The translations under genes and the position numbers were made by a program. 64,000 bases of DNA from assembly GCF_016918015.1 (NCBI RefSeq), contig NZ_JAERMK010000017.1, forward strand, positions 62,001 to 126,000. The letters run 5' to 3'. This stretch comes from Glycomyces sp. YM15 (lineage in GTDB: Bacteria; Actinomycetota; Actinomycetes; Mycobacteriales; Micromonosporaceae). The notes beneath the pieces are model-generated. The model saw only the letters and a list, made by a program, of their open reading frames with translations. It was not told where the DNA came from and searched no databases. Below, in pieces: positions 49,690 through 58,274 of the stretch (its first letter is position 1; each line of letters starts with the position of its first letter).

Positions 49690-49995
49690 ATGGCCGAGCA
49701 GGTCCTGACCGAAGTCAGCGCCGTCGTCGCGCCGGAGCGCGAAGCCGATCTTCTCGTGGCCTATCGCGAGGTCGCCGCAGGGCCTTTCCCCGACGGGCTG
49801 ATACGAACCGAGCTGCTGAGCGGGGGAGGCGGACGCTGGCGCATTCAGACGCTCTGGCGGGACCAGGCCGCGTTGGAGGCCATGCGCGCGGGACCGGAGC
49901 CGCCTACGGCGCCGCGTCTCTTCCGGGAGGTGGGCGCCGACCCCGAGCTCGTCATCCTCGACGTGCGGGTGCGCGGCACTGCCCAACCCGATTGA
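49690..49995 (+). CDS. Antibiotic-biosynthesis-monooxygenase (ABM) domain protein
   Basis: 101 residues from ATG 49690 (Shine-Dalgarno AAAGGAG). Ferredoxin-like pattern: VLTEVSAVVAPEREADLLVAYREVAAG, GLIRTELLSGGGGRWRIQTLWRDQAALEAM (short: GRWRIQTLWRDQAALEAM) and a final strand ELVILDVRV. Small ABM-domain proteins act as cofactor-free oxygenases, haem-degrading enzymes or simple binding proteins; no haem-binding His or Asn can be pointed to, so the role is open. It is a single gene. Confidence 0.75.
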   Translation: MAEQVLTEVSAVVAPEREADLLVAYREVAAGPFPDGLIRTELLSGGGGRWRIQTLWRDQAALEAMRAGPEPPTAPRLFREVGADPELVILDVRVRGTAQPD

Positions 49996-50053
49996 CGCCT
50001 TGTCGGCGGAGGCCCTGTGCGGTTCGCGCACAGGGCATCCGCTGTTCCTTCGG

Positions 50054-52750
50054 TCAGCGGGCGGCCGTCGTCGGTGCGCCGATCAGGCGCGGGGCGATGA
50101 CGACCCGGTCGATGTCCGGCGCCCACGAGCCGGCGTTGCCCAGCTGCAGTGTTTCATCCGCAGTGGACAGTGTCACGGGGATCGTGCGCTGGGAGAAGCT
50201 GTTCCACGAGTACGTGTAGCGGAAGTACGCGTGGCCCACCTGTTCGCCGCCTTCGGCGACCTCGAGCAGCCGGTCCACGACCTGCGGGTTGTAGTCGTGC
50301 TGGCCTGAGGTCTCGGCGTTGGCGTAGTAGACGGTGAGGTCGTAGTCCCCGGCTGCGGCGAAGCCGTCGCGGGCGATCTCGACCGTGTTGGCGGTGCCGT
50401 TGCCGATCCAGCCCGCGAAGGCGTTCCCGGAGGCGTTGGTGCCGGTGCTGTCGGCGAGCGTGGTGATCGACGCCTGGCCGTGGAGCGTCATGTCCTCGGC
50501 CTCGACTGAGACGGCCGCACTGTCGGCGGCCCGGTCGCGGATCGTGGTGAGCGACTGGACGACGGCGCCGTCGGGGGAGCGGAGCTCGATCTCGTTGATG
50601 CCCTCGTTGAGGTGCACGACGGCGTTCGAGCGCCATTTCCCGGCCGCGTCGGAGTCCACAGTGGCTACGGCGTCGCCGTTCGCCGTGAGCTCGACCGAGG
50701 AGGCCTTGGTCGAGGACCAGTCGATCTGCACGTCGTAGTAGCCGGTCTCGATCGCCGTCGCGTACAGGTCGGCCCGGGCAGCGCCGCTGATGGCCGCGCC
50801 GCCCTTGCAGTCGCCGTTCCACTTCAGGGAGGCGCCGTCTTCGAGGCGGAAGCCCGTGGACGGGTACAGCGTGGGCTCGCCTTCCTCCACAGAGGTCAAC
50901 GCGACCTTGTCGAGGGTGATGTCCGAGTTGGGGAGCCTGGTGGTCCCATCGGCGCTGGAGCGGATCGACAGGGTGTGGCTCCCGGCGGTCAGGTCGACGA
51001 GCAGTTCGGCGCTGCCGCGGTACTTCCACCGGCTGTTGTCGTTGAGCGCCAGGTCGGCGGCATACTGGATCGTGCCGGCCGACGCGTCGTCGACGAACAG
51101 CGCGTGCCTGCCCGGGACGCCGGGGGCGCCGCCGATCACCTGGAGCCGGTAGGTCCCGTCGTGCGGGACTGCGACGTTCCATTCTGCACGCGAATCGACC
51201 TGGTTGAAGGAGCCGACGTCCTCGCCGCCGGAGGCGAGGAACTGCCAGCCGCCGTTGGCCTGCGGGTGCTGCGCGTAGACCGTGGCGGCGGTGAGGTTCA
51301 TGTCCTCGGCCTCGATCGAGTCCCGCCACGGCTGCGCGGCGGCGTCGGCCTCCACGTCGCGGCTCTGGCTCGGGGTGATGATGAGCTGGTATCCGGCGTA
51401 CCGGTCGTAGGTGGGCACGTCGAGCCGCAGTTCGCCGTCGTCCAGCTGCACGCCGTCGTACGCGGCGATGACACGCGGGGTGTCGGCGAGGCCCTCGGCG
51501 CCGGTGAGCGCGTTCTCGCGGATCTCCACGTCGACCTTGTTCCCGAAGACCGACTCGTCGAGCCCGCTGATCGCAATGGCCACGTCGCTGTCGGTGCCTC
51601 CCCAGAGGACGGTGGCCCGGCGGTCGGCGTCGTCGACCGCGCCGATGCCCTGGAGGGTGTCGACGCCCTTCGGAGTCGGCGGGGTGACGCGCACGGTCTC
51701 GCTGCCGTCGAGGTCGCCGTACCACTTGAACATCCACCAGCCCGCGTTCGCGCCGTTCGGCCGGGCGGTGTTGTCGGAGAGGTTGCCCGCGTAGTTCCAG
51801 TAAGCGGTCTGGGCGTCCACCTTGGTGTCCTCGAACATGGTGAACCATTGGATGAGCTGGCCGGGGACGCTCATGTCGCGCAGCATCCCGTACTCGGTGA
51901 TGTTCACCGGGATCGGGTCGAGGCCCAGGGACGCTTCGAGTTCGCGGTAGTCGGCGAAGTTCCGGCGGTAGGTGCCGAGGTTGTCGATGCCCAGCTCGTG
52001 CCAGACGAAGATGTCCGGCAGCGAGTGGTTCGCCTTCGCGAACTCGAGGAGGTCGCGGCTGCGCTGGGGCTGCCAGCGGGTGTCGCCGGGGCCGGCGATG
52101 CGGGCGTGGCCGAGGCCGTGGCGCTCCCAGACCTCCTGGATCTTCTCGTAGACGGCCTGCCAGTCGCCGAGGAACCGGTCCTTCTGGTCGGCCCAGTTCG
52201 GGTACCAGTTGCCGCCGTCGGGCTCGTTGAAGGGGAGGAAGACGTAGTCCTCAGGACGGTCGGAGTCCGTGGCGACGGCCTCGGTCACGAACTCGACCAC
52301 TTCGAGGAAGTCCCAGACGCCGTTGCCGCCCTCGGTGTACGTGCCGTCCTCGAGGTTGTAGGTGCGGGTGTCGCCGGGGCGCCGGCCGCTGTTGTACGGC
52401 CACTCAGGGTAGTAGTCCTGCATGTAGATGTACATGTCCTCGCCGTGCTCGGCGAAGAATCCGTCCTCGACCTTGATGGCGTCGCCGGAGGGGTGCTGGG
52501 TGCCGTAGGGCGCCTTCTGCGAGGTGTTGGTGATGTGGGCGCCGTTGATGAGCGACTGGGTGGGCGCGCCTTCGTCGCCGAAGCCGTAGAGCGTGCCGGA
52601 GGCGCCGCCGCGGAAGTCGCCGGTGCGGTCGGCGAAGTCCACGGCCAGCACTTCGGGCTCGGCGGCGACGGCCGGCTCGCCCGCCAGTCCTGTCACCGCG
52701 GTCGCGGCGACCGCCGCGGCAGCACCGGTGCTCATGAGTCTCCTCAACAT
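50054..52750 (-). CDS. Secreted GH39-like glycoside hydrolase with CBM6/35-type modules
   Basis: 898 residues. Sec signal peptide (residues 1-30, ending AVAA). The catalytic barrel (about 35-380) shows the clan GH-A pair: acid/base Glu176 in VFLPFNEPDGGNWYPNW and nucleophile Glu286 in PVNITEYGML, with FVWHELG between. A beta domain follows, then two carbohydrate-binding modules of the CBM6/35 type, each starting with the typical EAEDM (SIEAEDMNLTAATVYA; VSVEAEDMTLHGQASI). Clan and family are by motif only: GH39 (xylosidase, or arabinogalactan-active) is the best guess. It diverges from the GH36 alpha-galactosidase gene with two LacI operators between, so both should respond to the same galactoside. 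Confidence 0.8.
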   Translation of the reverse strand: MLRRLMSTGAAAAVAATAVTGLAGEPAVAAEPEVLAVDFADRTGDFRGGASGTLYGFGDEGAPTQSLINGAHITNTSQKAPYGTQHPSGDAIKVEDGFFAEHGEDMYIYMQDYYPEWPYNSGRRPGDTRTYNLEDGTYTEGGNGVWDFLEVVEFVTEAVATDSDRPEDYVFLPFNEPDGGNWYPNWADQKDRFLGDWQAVYEKIQEVWERHGLGHARIAGPGDTRWQPQRSRDLLEFAKANHSLPDIFVWHELGIDNLGTYRRNFADYRELEASLGLDPIPVNITEYGMLRDMSVPGQLIQWFTMFEDTKVDAQTAYWNYAGNLSDNTARPNGANAGWWMFKWYGDLDGSETVRVTPPTPKGVDTLQGIGAVDDADRRATVLWGGTDSDVAIAISGLDESVFGNKVDVEIRENALTGAEGLADTPRVIAAYDGVQLDDGELRLDVPTYDRYAGYQLIITPSQSRDVEADAAAQPWRDSIEAEDMNLTAATVYAQHPQANGGWQFLASGGEDVGSFNQVDSRAEWNVAVPHDGTYRLQVIGGAPGVPGRHALFVDDASAGTIQYAADLALNDNSRWKYRGSAELLVDLTAGSHTLSIRSSADGTTRLPNSDITLDKVALTSVEEGEPTLYPSTGFRLEDGASLKWNGDCKGGAAISGAARADLYATAIETGYYDVQIDWSSTKASSVELTANGDAVATVDSDAAGKWRSNAVVHLNEGINEIELRSPDGAVVQSLTTIRDRAADSAAVSVEAEDMTLHGQASITTLADSTGTNASGNAFAGWIGNGTANTVEIARDGFAAAGDYDLTVYYANAETSGQHDYNPQVVDRLLEVAEGGEQVGHAYFRYTYSWNSFSQRTIPVTLSTADETLQLGNAGSWAPDIDRVVIAPRLIGAPTTAAR

Positions 52751-52821
52751 CAGGGGGGTCCTCTCTTCATTGAGATCGGGGTATTTCGGCTCTCGAGCCG
52801 CAGGTAGACCGTACCGATATT

Positions 52822-52835
52822 TGATAACGATTTCA
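52822..52835. promoter_or_regulatory. LacI operator (TGATAACGATTTCA)
   Basis: An imperfect palindrome with central CG; its right half is identical to that of the perfect site 24 bp away. Confidence 0.65.
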
Positions 52836-52846
52836 AGACATGACTT

Positions 52847-52858
52847 GAAATCGATTTC
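52847..52858. promoter_or_regulatory. LacI operator (GAAATCGATTTC)
   Basis: A perfect 12-bp palindrome centred on CG, the LacI-family hallmark, in the 189-bp gap between the divergent GH39-like and GH36 genes. The LacI gene at 58275, the last gene of the GH36 operon, is the likely owner. Confidence 0.75.
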
Positions 52859-52939
52859 AGAACTGGGCTAGGTTCGAACCGTTGACGACATCGCGGCCGA
52901 CACCCGACCGCGATCCCGACGTACGGAAAAAGGGGTATC

Positions 52940-55030
52940 GTGACCGATCAGTTCTCTTGGGGCAGTGGACGTCTCGAATTCGGATTCGCGTGGGACGCCG
53001 ACTCGCCGGTGCGCGTCACCGGCGTCACCCGCGGCGGGACCGCGATCCCGGTGCACGCCGTGCCCCTCGTCGAGGTCACGACCGCCCGGCAGGGCAACAC
53101 CCCCGGCGCGGACCGCATCTCCCACACCCAGCTCGGACTGGCCCTCCGCTACGCCTCGCACACCGAGGACCGCGACGGCGGCACCCGCTCGCTGGCCATC
53201 CGCCAGACCGCGCCCGGCGTCGAAGCCGTCATCACCCTCGAAATCCTCGACACCGCCGAGTCGGCCGTGCGCTCCCGCGTCGAAGTACGCGCCACCGGCG
53301 ACGACACCCTCGTGCTCCGCTCCGTCGCCTCCTGGAGCGCCGGGTTCACCCGGCCCGGCACCGTCGACGACGACAACCTCGCGGGCTGGCACCGCATCCA
53401 AGGCGTCAGCGACTGGTTCGGCGAAGGCCGCTGGTCCCGCACCCCGCTGCGCGGCATCGACTTCCCGCGACTCTCCACTCAGCTCGCCCACAGCACCCAC
53501 GACCCGCGCGGCCACTACTCCGTCACCTCCGACGGCACCTGGTCCACCGGCCGCCACCTCCCCGTCGCCGGGGTGGAGACCCAAGGCCTCGCCTTCGTCT
53601 GGCAGATCGAGCACAACGGCGCCTGGCGCTGGGAGCTCGGCGAAGACCTCCAAGGCGGGTACTGCACCCTCTCCGGCCCCACCGACGCGGACTCGTCCTG
53701 GACCCGCGTCCTGCGCCCGGGGGAGTCGTTCACCAGCGTCCCGGCCGCCATCGCCCTGGGAAGCGACTTCACCGAAGCCGTCGCGGCCCTCACCGACTTC
53801 CGCCGCGCCGCCCGCCGCCCCCACCCCGACAACGCCGCCATGCCCGTCGTCTTCAACGACTACATGAACACCCTCATGGGCGACCCCACCACGGAGAAAC
53901 TCCTCCCGCTCATCACCTCCGCCGCCGCGATCGGCGCCGAGATCTTCTGCATCGACGCCGGCTGGTACGACGACGGCGGCGACTGGTGGCCCAGCGTGGG
54001 GGAGTGGCGGCCCTCCATCACCCGCTTCCCCGGTGGCCTCGGCGAAGTCATCGACGCCATCCGCGACGCCGGGATGACCCCCGGCCTCTGGCTCGAACCC
54101 GAAGTCGTCGGCGTCCGCAGCCCCATGGCCGACAAGCTCCCCGATGACGCCTTCCTCCAGCGCCACGGCCAGCGCCTCGTCGAGCACCAGCGCTACCACC
54201 TCGACCTGCGCCACCCCGCCGCCATCGCGCACCTGGACGGCGTCGTCGACCGGCTCGTGAACGACTTCGGCATCGGCTTCTTCAAATTCGACTACAACGT
54301 CAACCCCGGCCCCGGCACCGACCTGAACGCCGACAGCGTGGGCGACGGCCTCCTCGGCCACAACCGCGCCCACCTCGCCTGGCTCGACGGCGTCCTCGAC
54401 CGCCACCCCGGCCTGGTCATCGAGAACTGCTCCTCGGGCGCGATGCGCATGGACTTCGCCGTCCTCTCCCGCCTCGCCATGCAGTCCACTTCGGACCAGC
54501 AGGAGTTCTGGAAGTACCCGCCGATCGCCGCCGCCGCGCCCATCTCACTCCTGCCCGAGCAGGCCGCCAGCTGGGCCTACCCCCAGCCCGAGATGAACGA
54601 TGAAGAAGTCGCGTTCTGCCTCGTCACCGGCCTCCTCGGCCGCTACTACGTCTCCGGCCACCTCAACCGCATGACCGAAGCCCAGCGCGCCACCGTCGCC
54701 ACCGCCGTCGCCACCGCGAAGGAGCTGCGCGGCGCCATCGCCACCGGCCACGCCTACTGGCCCGCAGGGCTCCCCGAATGGACCGAGCCCTGGGTCGCCC
54801 TCGGCCTCCGCGGCCAGGACGAAGACCTCGTCTCCGTCTGGCGCCGAGGCGGATCCGCCTCCACCACCCTCCATCTGCCGCACCTCGCCGGACGCGACCT
54901 CACCGTCACCACCGTGTTCCCCGTCGACCTCCCCGAATGGAAGACCGCCTGGGACGCCTCGACCGGCACCCTTCACGTCCAAGCAGGCGACGCCGGCACC
55001 GCCGCCCGCACCTTCCGCCTGACCTGCTAA
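52940..55030 (+). CDS. Alpha-galactosidase, GH36
   Basis: 696 residues from GTG 52940 (AAAAGGGG upstream), without a signal peptide, so cytosolic. An N-terminal beta-sandwich (to about 280) precedes the barrel: CIDAGWYDDGGDWWPSVGEW, LEPEVVG, nucleophile Asp451 in FFKFDYNVNPGPGTD, ENCSSGAMRMD and acid/base Asp519 in MQSTSDQQEF. These are the GH36 signatures for removal of alpha-1,6-galactose from melibiose, raffinose or galactomannan fragments. It heads an operon with its own sugar ABC importer and a LacI regulator, so imported galactosides are split inside the cell. Confidence 0.94.
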   Translation: MTDQFSWGSGRLEFGFAWDADSPVRVTGVTRGGTAIPVHAVPLVEVTTARQGNTPGADRISHTQLGLALRYASHTEDRDGGTRSLAIRQTAPGVEAVITLEILDTAESAVRSRVEVRATGDDTLVLRSVASWSAGFTRPGTVDDDNLAGWHRIQGVSDWFGEGRWSRTPLRGIDFPRLSTQLAHSTHDPRGHYSVTSDGTWSTGRHLPVAGVETQGLAFVWQIEHNGAWRWELGEDLQGGYCTLSGPTDADSSWTRVLRPGESFTSVPAAIALGSDFTEAVAALTDFRRAARRPHPDNAAMPVVFNDYMNTLMGDPTTEKLLPLITSAAAIGAEIFCIDAGWYDDGGDWWPSVGEWRPSITRFPGGLGEVIDAIRDAGMTPGLWLEPEVVGVRSPMADKLPDDAFLQRHGQRLVEHQRYHLDLRHPAAIAHLDGVVDRLVNDFGIGFFKFDYNVNPGPGTDLNADSVGDGLLGHNRAHLAWLDGVLDRHPGLVIENCSSGAMRMDFAVLSRLAMQSTSDQQEFWKYPPIAAAAPISLLPEQAASWAYPQPEMNDEEVAFCLVTGLLGRYYVSGHLNRMTEAQRATVATAVATAKELRGAIATGHAYWPAGLPEWTEPWVALGLRGQDEDLVSVWRRGGSASTTLHLPHLAGRDLTVTTVFPVDLPEWKTAWDASTGTLHVQAGDAGTAARTFRLTC

Positions 55031-55054
55031 TCCCTCACCGCTAGGAGCGATGCA

Positions 55055-56368
55055 ATGTCGAACAGGTTCCGCAACGCGCTGGCGCTCGCCGCCGCAGGCG
55101 CCATCACCCTCGCCGGGTGCTCCGACCCCGGCGCCGACACCGGGTCCGGCGGGCCCGTCACCTGGCCGGCCCAGGACGCCGACCTCTCCGGCACCACCCT
55201 CACCATCTGGGCCGCCCAGAACTCGAACACCGTGCCCGACAGCGTGATCGCGGGCTTCGAGGAGCTCACCGGCGCCGAGGTCGAGGTCGTCACCATCCCC
55301 GACCCGTACGAGCAGGGCGTCCAGACCAAGGTCGCCACCGGCGACAAGCCCGACCTCGCGTTCTGGCAGCCCACGGCCTCCCAGCTCACGGCCCTCAACG
55401 CCACCCAGAACCTGCAGCCGCTCGACGACGCCCCCTGGCTCGACGCCTACCAGCCCGACCTGCGCGACATCACCGGCATCCTCGACGACACCCGCTACGC
55501 CACCCTCATCACCACCCCGGCCGTCGAAGGCGTCTACTACAACAAGGAAGTGTTCGCGGCCAACGGCATCACCGCGACCCCCACCGACTGGGACTCCTTC
55601 CTGCAGACCGCCCGCGACCTCAAAGCCGCCGGCGTCACCCCGTTCCACGAGATGGCCGCCGACAGGTGGGGCACCCAGTGGTGGGTCCAGGTGCAGCTCG
55701 CCGACGCCGCCGCCGACGGCCTCTGGGACCGCGTCAACGCCGACGAAGAGGCCTTCACCGACCCGACCATCCAGGGCGCCATCGACAACTACAAGGCGCT
55801 CATCGACGAAGGCCTCTTCAACGCGGACATCAAGACCGCCACCTTCGAAGACCAGGGCGCCGCGCTCCTCGCGGGCGACGCCGCCATGGTCATGCAGGTC
55901 AACTCGTTCTTCGGCCAACTCCAGTCGCTCGCCGACACCGAAGAACTCGACCAGAAGATCGGCTTCTTCCCGATCTCCCCGTCCGGCAACACCGGCACCT
56001 TCATCCCCGACCAGTCGAACGCCCTGGTCGCCTTCAAGACCGGCGACGAGCAGCGCGAGGCCGCCGCACGCCAGCTCCTCTCGTACTGGATGGGCGACGG
56101 CTACCAGGACTTCGTGAACGCCCAGTCGACCGTCTCGCTCCAGACCGGCGTCGAGACCCCGGCCGACGTCCCCGAAGCCCTGCTCGCCGTCAGCGAATCC
56201 GTCGGCACCTCCGTCGGCTCCATGCAGGCCCTCGCCATCGCCAACCCGGACCTCTACATCTACCTCGCCGACATGATCCAGGGCACCAAGACGCCCGCCG
56301 AGGTCGCCGAGGCCACCCAGTCCCAGTTCGCCGAACTCGCCAAAGCCCAAGGCGCCGAAGGCTTCTAA
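55055..56368 (+). CDS. Sugar-binding lipoprotein of ABC transporter
   Basis: 437 residues. Signal peptide with lipobox TLAGC, Cys22. Family 1 solute-binding features: LTIWAAQNSNTVPDSVIAGF, PDLAFWQPTASQL, TTPAVEGVYYNKEVFAANGI, GVTPFHEMAADRWGTQWWVQ (short: ADRWGTQWWVQ), and ALVAFKTGDEQREAAARQLL near the C-terminus. It captures a galactoside outside the cell and delivers it to the two permeases downstream. It starts 24 nt after the alpha-galactosidase gene. A strong hairpin follows its stop, probably to give more binding protein than permease. Confidence 0.92.
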   Translation: MSNRFRNALALAAAGAITLAGCSDPGADTGSGGPVTWPAQDADLSGTTLTIWAAQNSNTVPDSVIAGFEELTGAEVEVVTIPDPYEQGVQTKVATGDKPDLAFWQPTASQLTALNATQNLQPLDDAPWLDAYQPDLRDITGILDDTRYATLITTPAVEGVYYNKEVFAANGITATPTDWDSFLQTARDLKAAGVTPFHEMAADRWGTQWWVQVQLADAAADGLWDRVNADEEAFTDPTIQGAIDNYKALIDEGLFNADIKTATFEDQGAALLAGDAAMVMQVNSFFGQLQSLADTEELDQKIGFFPISPSGNTGTFIPDQSNALVAFKTGDEQREAAARQLLSYWMGDGYQDFVNAQSTVSLQTGVETPADVPEALLAVSESVGTSVGSMQALAIANPDLYIYLADMIQGTKTPAEVAEATQSQFAELAKAQGAEGF

Positions 56369-56381
56369 CCCCCCGAAACCG

Positions 56382-56418
56382 AGGGGCGCCGGGCAGGGGT
56401 CAAGACCCCGGCGCCCCT
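56382..56418 (+). terminator. Hairpin between binding-protein and permease genes
   Basis: A 12-bp perfect stem (AGGGGCGCCGGG / CCCGGCGCCCCT) with a 13-nt loop, 13 nt after the stop and 38 nt before the permease start. As the genes form one operon it is likely a partial terminator or mRNA-stabilising hairpin. Confidence 0.7.
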
Positions 56419-56456
56419 CACCACCGGCAACGCCGCTACCAGGAAGGCCGAACGCC

Positions 56457-57356
56457 GTGACCACCATGCTCGCCAAGGGCAAGGCAGGACCCCGCAGACA
56501 AGACCATCCGCTGTGGTTCCTCATCCCGGCGCTCGCAGTCCTGGTCGTGTTCTTCCTCGTCCCCACCGCCTTCAACTTCGTCTACGCCTTCACCGACTGG
56601 TCGAGCTTCAAGAGCGACATCAACTTCGCCGGCGTCGACAACTTCACCTCGCTGATCTCCAACGGCACCCTCCGCAACGCCCTCAAAGTCACCCTCGTGT
56701 ACGCGGTGCTGGTCGCGATCTTCCAGAACGCCTTCGGCCTCGGCCTCGCCCTCCTGCTCGAAAGGGACACCCGTGTCAACCGCGCCGTGCGGGTCGCCTT
56801 CTTCGTCCCGGTCATCATGTCCGCGCTGGCGGTCGGCTACATCTTCCAGGCCCTGCTCAAGCCCGACGGCGCCCTGAACGGCATCATCGGCTGGTTCACC
56901 GGCGCCGAGGTCTCGATTCCGTGGCTGGGGGACACCACCTGGACCATCGTGGTCGTCGCGATCGTCCACGCCTGGAAGTGGATGGGCCTCTCGATGCTCA
57001 TCTACCTGGCCGGGCTCAAGACCATCAGCGAGGACGTGCTGGAAGCGGCCCGCCTCGACGGGGCAGGGCGCTGGACCATGTTCCGCTCCATCCGCTTCCC
57101 ACTACTCGCCCCGGCCGTCACGTTCAACGTCGCGACTGCGCTGCTCGGCTCGATGAACGGCTTCGACATCGTGCAGGCCACCACCGAGGGCGGCCCCGGC
57201 GGCACCACCGAGCTGCTGAACATCTACATCTTCCGGACCTTCGGGCAGGGCCTGTTCGCCCAGGCCACGACCATGAGCCTGGTGCTGTTCCTGCTGGTCG
57301 CCATCCTGGCCTTCCCGGTGATCCGGTTCCTGCGCAAGCGAGAGGACGTGCTTTGA
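56457..57356 (+). CDS. Sugar ABC transporter permease, MalF-like
   Basis: 299 residues from GTG 56457 (AGGAAGG upstream). Six hydrophobic segments begin with PLWFLIPALAVLVVFFLVPTAF. The EAA loop is ISEDVLEAARLDGAGRWTMF, which contacts the ATPase. FDIVQATTEGGPGGTTELLNIYIF near the end is typical of this permease type. It pairs with the next permease; stop and start overlap (TTGA). No ATPase gene is in the operon, so a shared MsiK-type ATPase is expected. Confidence 0.93.
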   Translation: MTTMLAKGKAGPRRQDHPLWFLIPALAVLVVFFLVPTAFNFVYAFTDWSSFKSDINFAGVDNFTSLISNGTLRNALKVTLVYAVLVAIFQNAFGLGLALLLERDTRVNRAVRVAFFVPVIMSALAVGYIFQALLKPDGALNGIIGWFTGAEVSIPWLGDTTWTIVVVAIVHAWKWMGLSMLIYLAGLKTISEDVLEAARLDGAGRWTMFRSIRFPLLAPAVTFNVATALLGSMNGFDIVQATTEGGPGGTTELLNIYIFRTFGQGLFAQATTMSLVLFLLVAILAFPVIRFLRKREDVL

Positions 57357-58231
57357 CCATCACCGCCGAACGGCCGGAGACCGCCGCCCCCATCGCACCC
57401 GCCCGCCGCAGGACGCGCCGCCGCTTCCCGGTCCAGCCGGCCGCGGCGATCTTGGTCGCCGTCCTCGTGCTCGGCGTCCCGTTCTGGCTGGTGATCGCGA
57501 CCGCCGCGAAGGACCAGGCGGAGGCCCTGAACCCGGACCTGTCGCCGCCGAGCGAATGGCGGCTGTTCGACAACTTCGCCCAGGTCTTCGAGGACGGCCG
57601 GATGATCGCGGGCTTCTTCGGGAGCCTCCTCGTGATGGTCCCGGCCGTGGTCGGCGTGCTCATCCTCGGCTCGATGGCCGCGTGGATCCTCGGCCGCCGC
57701 GGCGGCCGCCTCACGGCCGCGATCTATGCGCTGGGCATCTCCGGCATCGTGCTGCCGCCCGCGGTCGTCACGATCGTGCTCCTGCTGCGCCAGCTCGGTC
57801 TCGCCGGGACCGCGCTCGGCATGATCGGGGTCTACATGGGCATGTATCTGTCCACTGTGATCTTCTTCGTGACCGGTTTCGTGCGTACGATCCCGCATGA
57901 GCTGGAGGAGGCCGCCCGCGTCGACGGGGCCGGTCCGGTGCGCACGTTCATCCGCGTGGTCCTGCCGCTGCTGCGGCCGGTGCTCGCCACCGCGACCATC
58001 CTGATCTGCCTGTACATCTGGAACGACGTGTTCTACGCGCTGTTCGTGATCGGCGGCCGCCTCGACACGCTGCCGCTCAACCTCTACCAAGTGGCGAGCG
58101 CGGGTCTGTATCTCCAGAACTGGCACCTGATCTTCGCCTATATCATCCTGATGAGCCTGCCGCTCCTGATCACGTTCATGGTCGCCCAGCGCAGGATCAT
58201 CAGTGGTATCACCAGTGGAGCGGTGAAATGA
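57353..58231 (+). CDS. Sugar ABC transporter permease, MalG-like
   Basis: 292 residues from TTG 57353, which overlaps the stop of the previous gene and has GAGAGGA at the right distance. A positively charged start (PARRRTRRRFPVQP) precedes six hydrophobic segments. The EAA loop is IPHELEEAARVDGAGPVRTF. The C-terminus VAQRRIISGITSGAVK is typical of MalG-like subunits. It completes the galactoside importer. The LacI gene follows 43 nt later. Confidence 0.93.
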   Translation: MTITAERPETAAPIAPARRRTRRRFPVQPAAAILVAVLVLGVPFWLVIATAAKDQAEALNPDLSPPSEWRLFDNFAQVFEDGRMIAGFFGSLLVMVPAVVGVLILGSMAAWILGRRGGRLTAAIYALGISGIVLPPAVVTIVLLLRQLGLAGTALGMIGVYMGMYLSTVIFFVTGFVRTIPHELEEAARVDGAGPVRTFIRVVLPLLRPVLATATILICLYIWNDVFYALFVIGGRLDTLPLNLYQVASAGLYLQNWHLIFAYIILMSLPLLITFMVAQRRIISGITSGAVK

Positions 58232-58274
58232 GCTCGAACACGAGTGGTGCCGTCAAGTGACCGAGAGGAGGACC

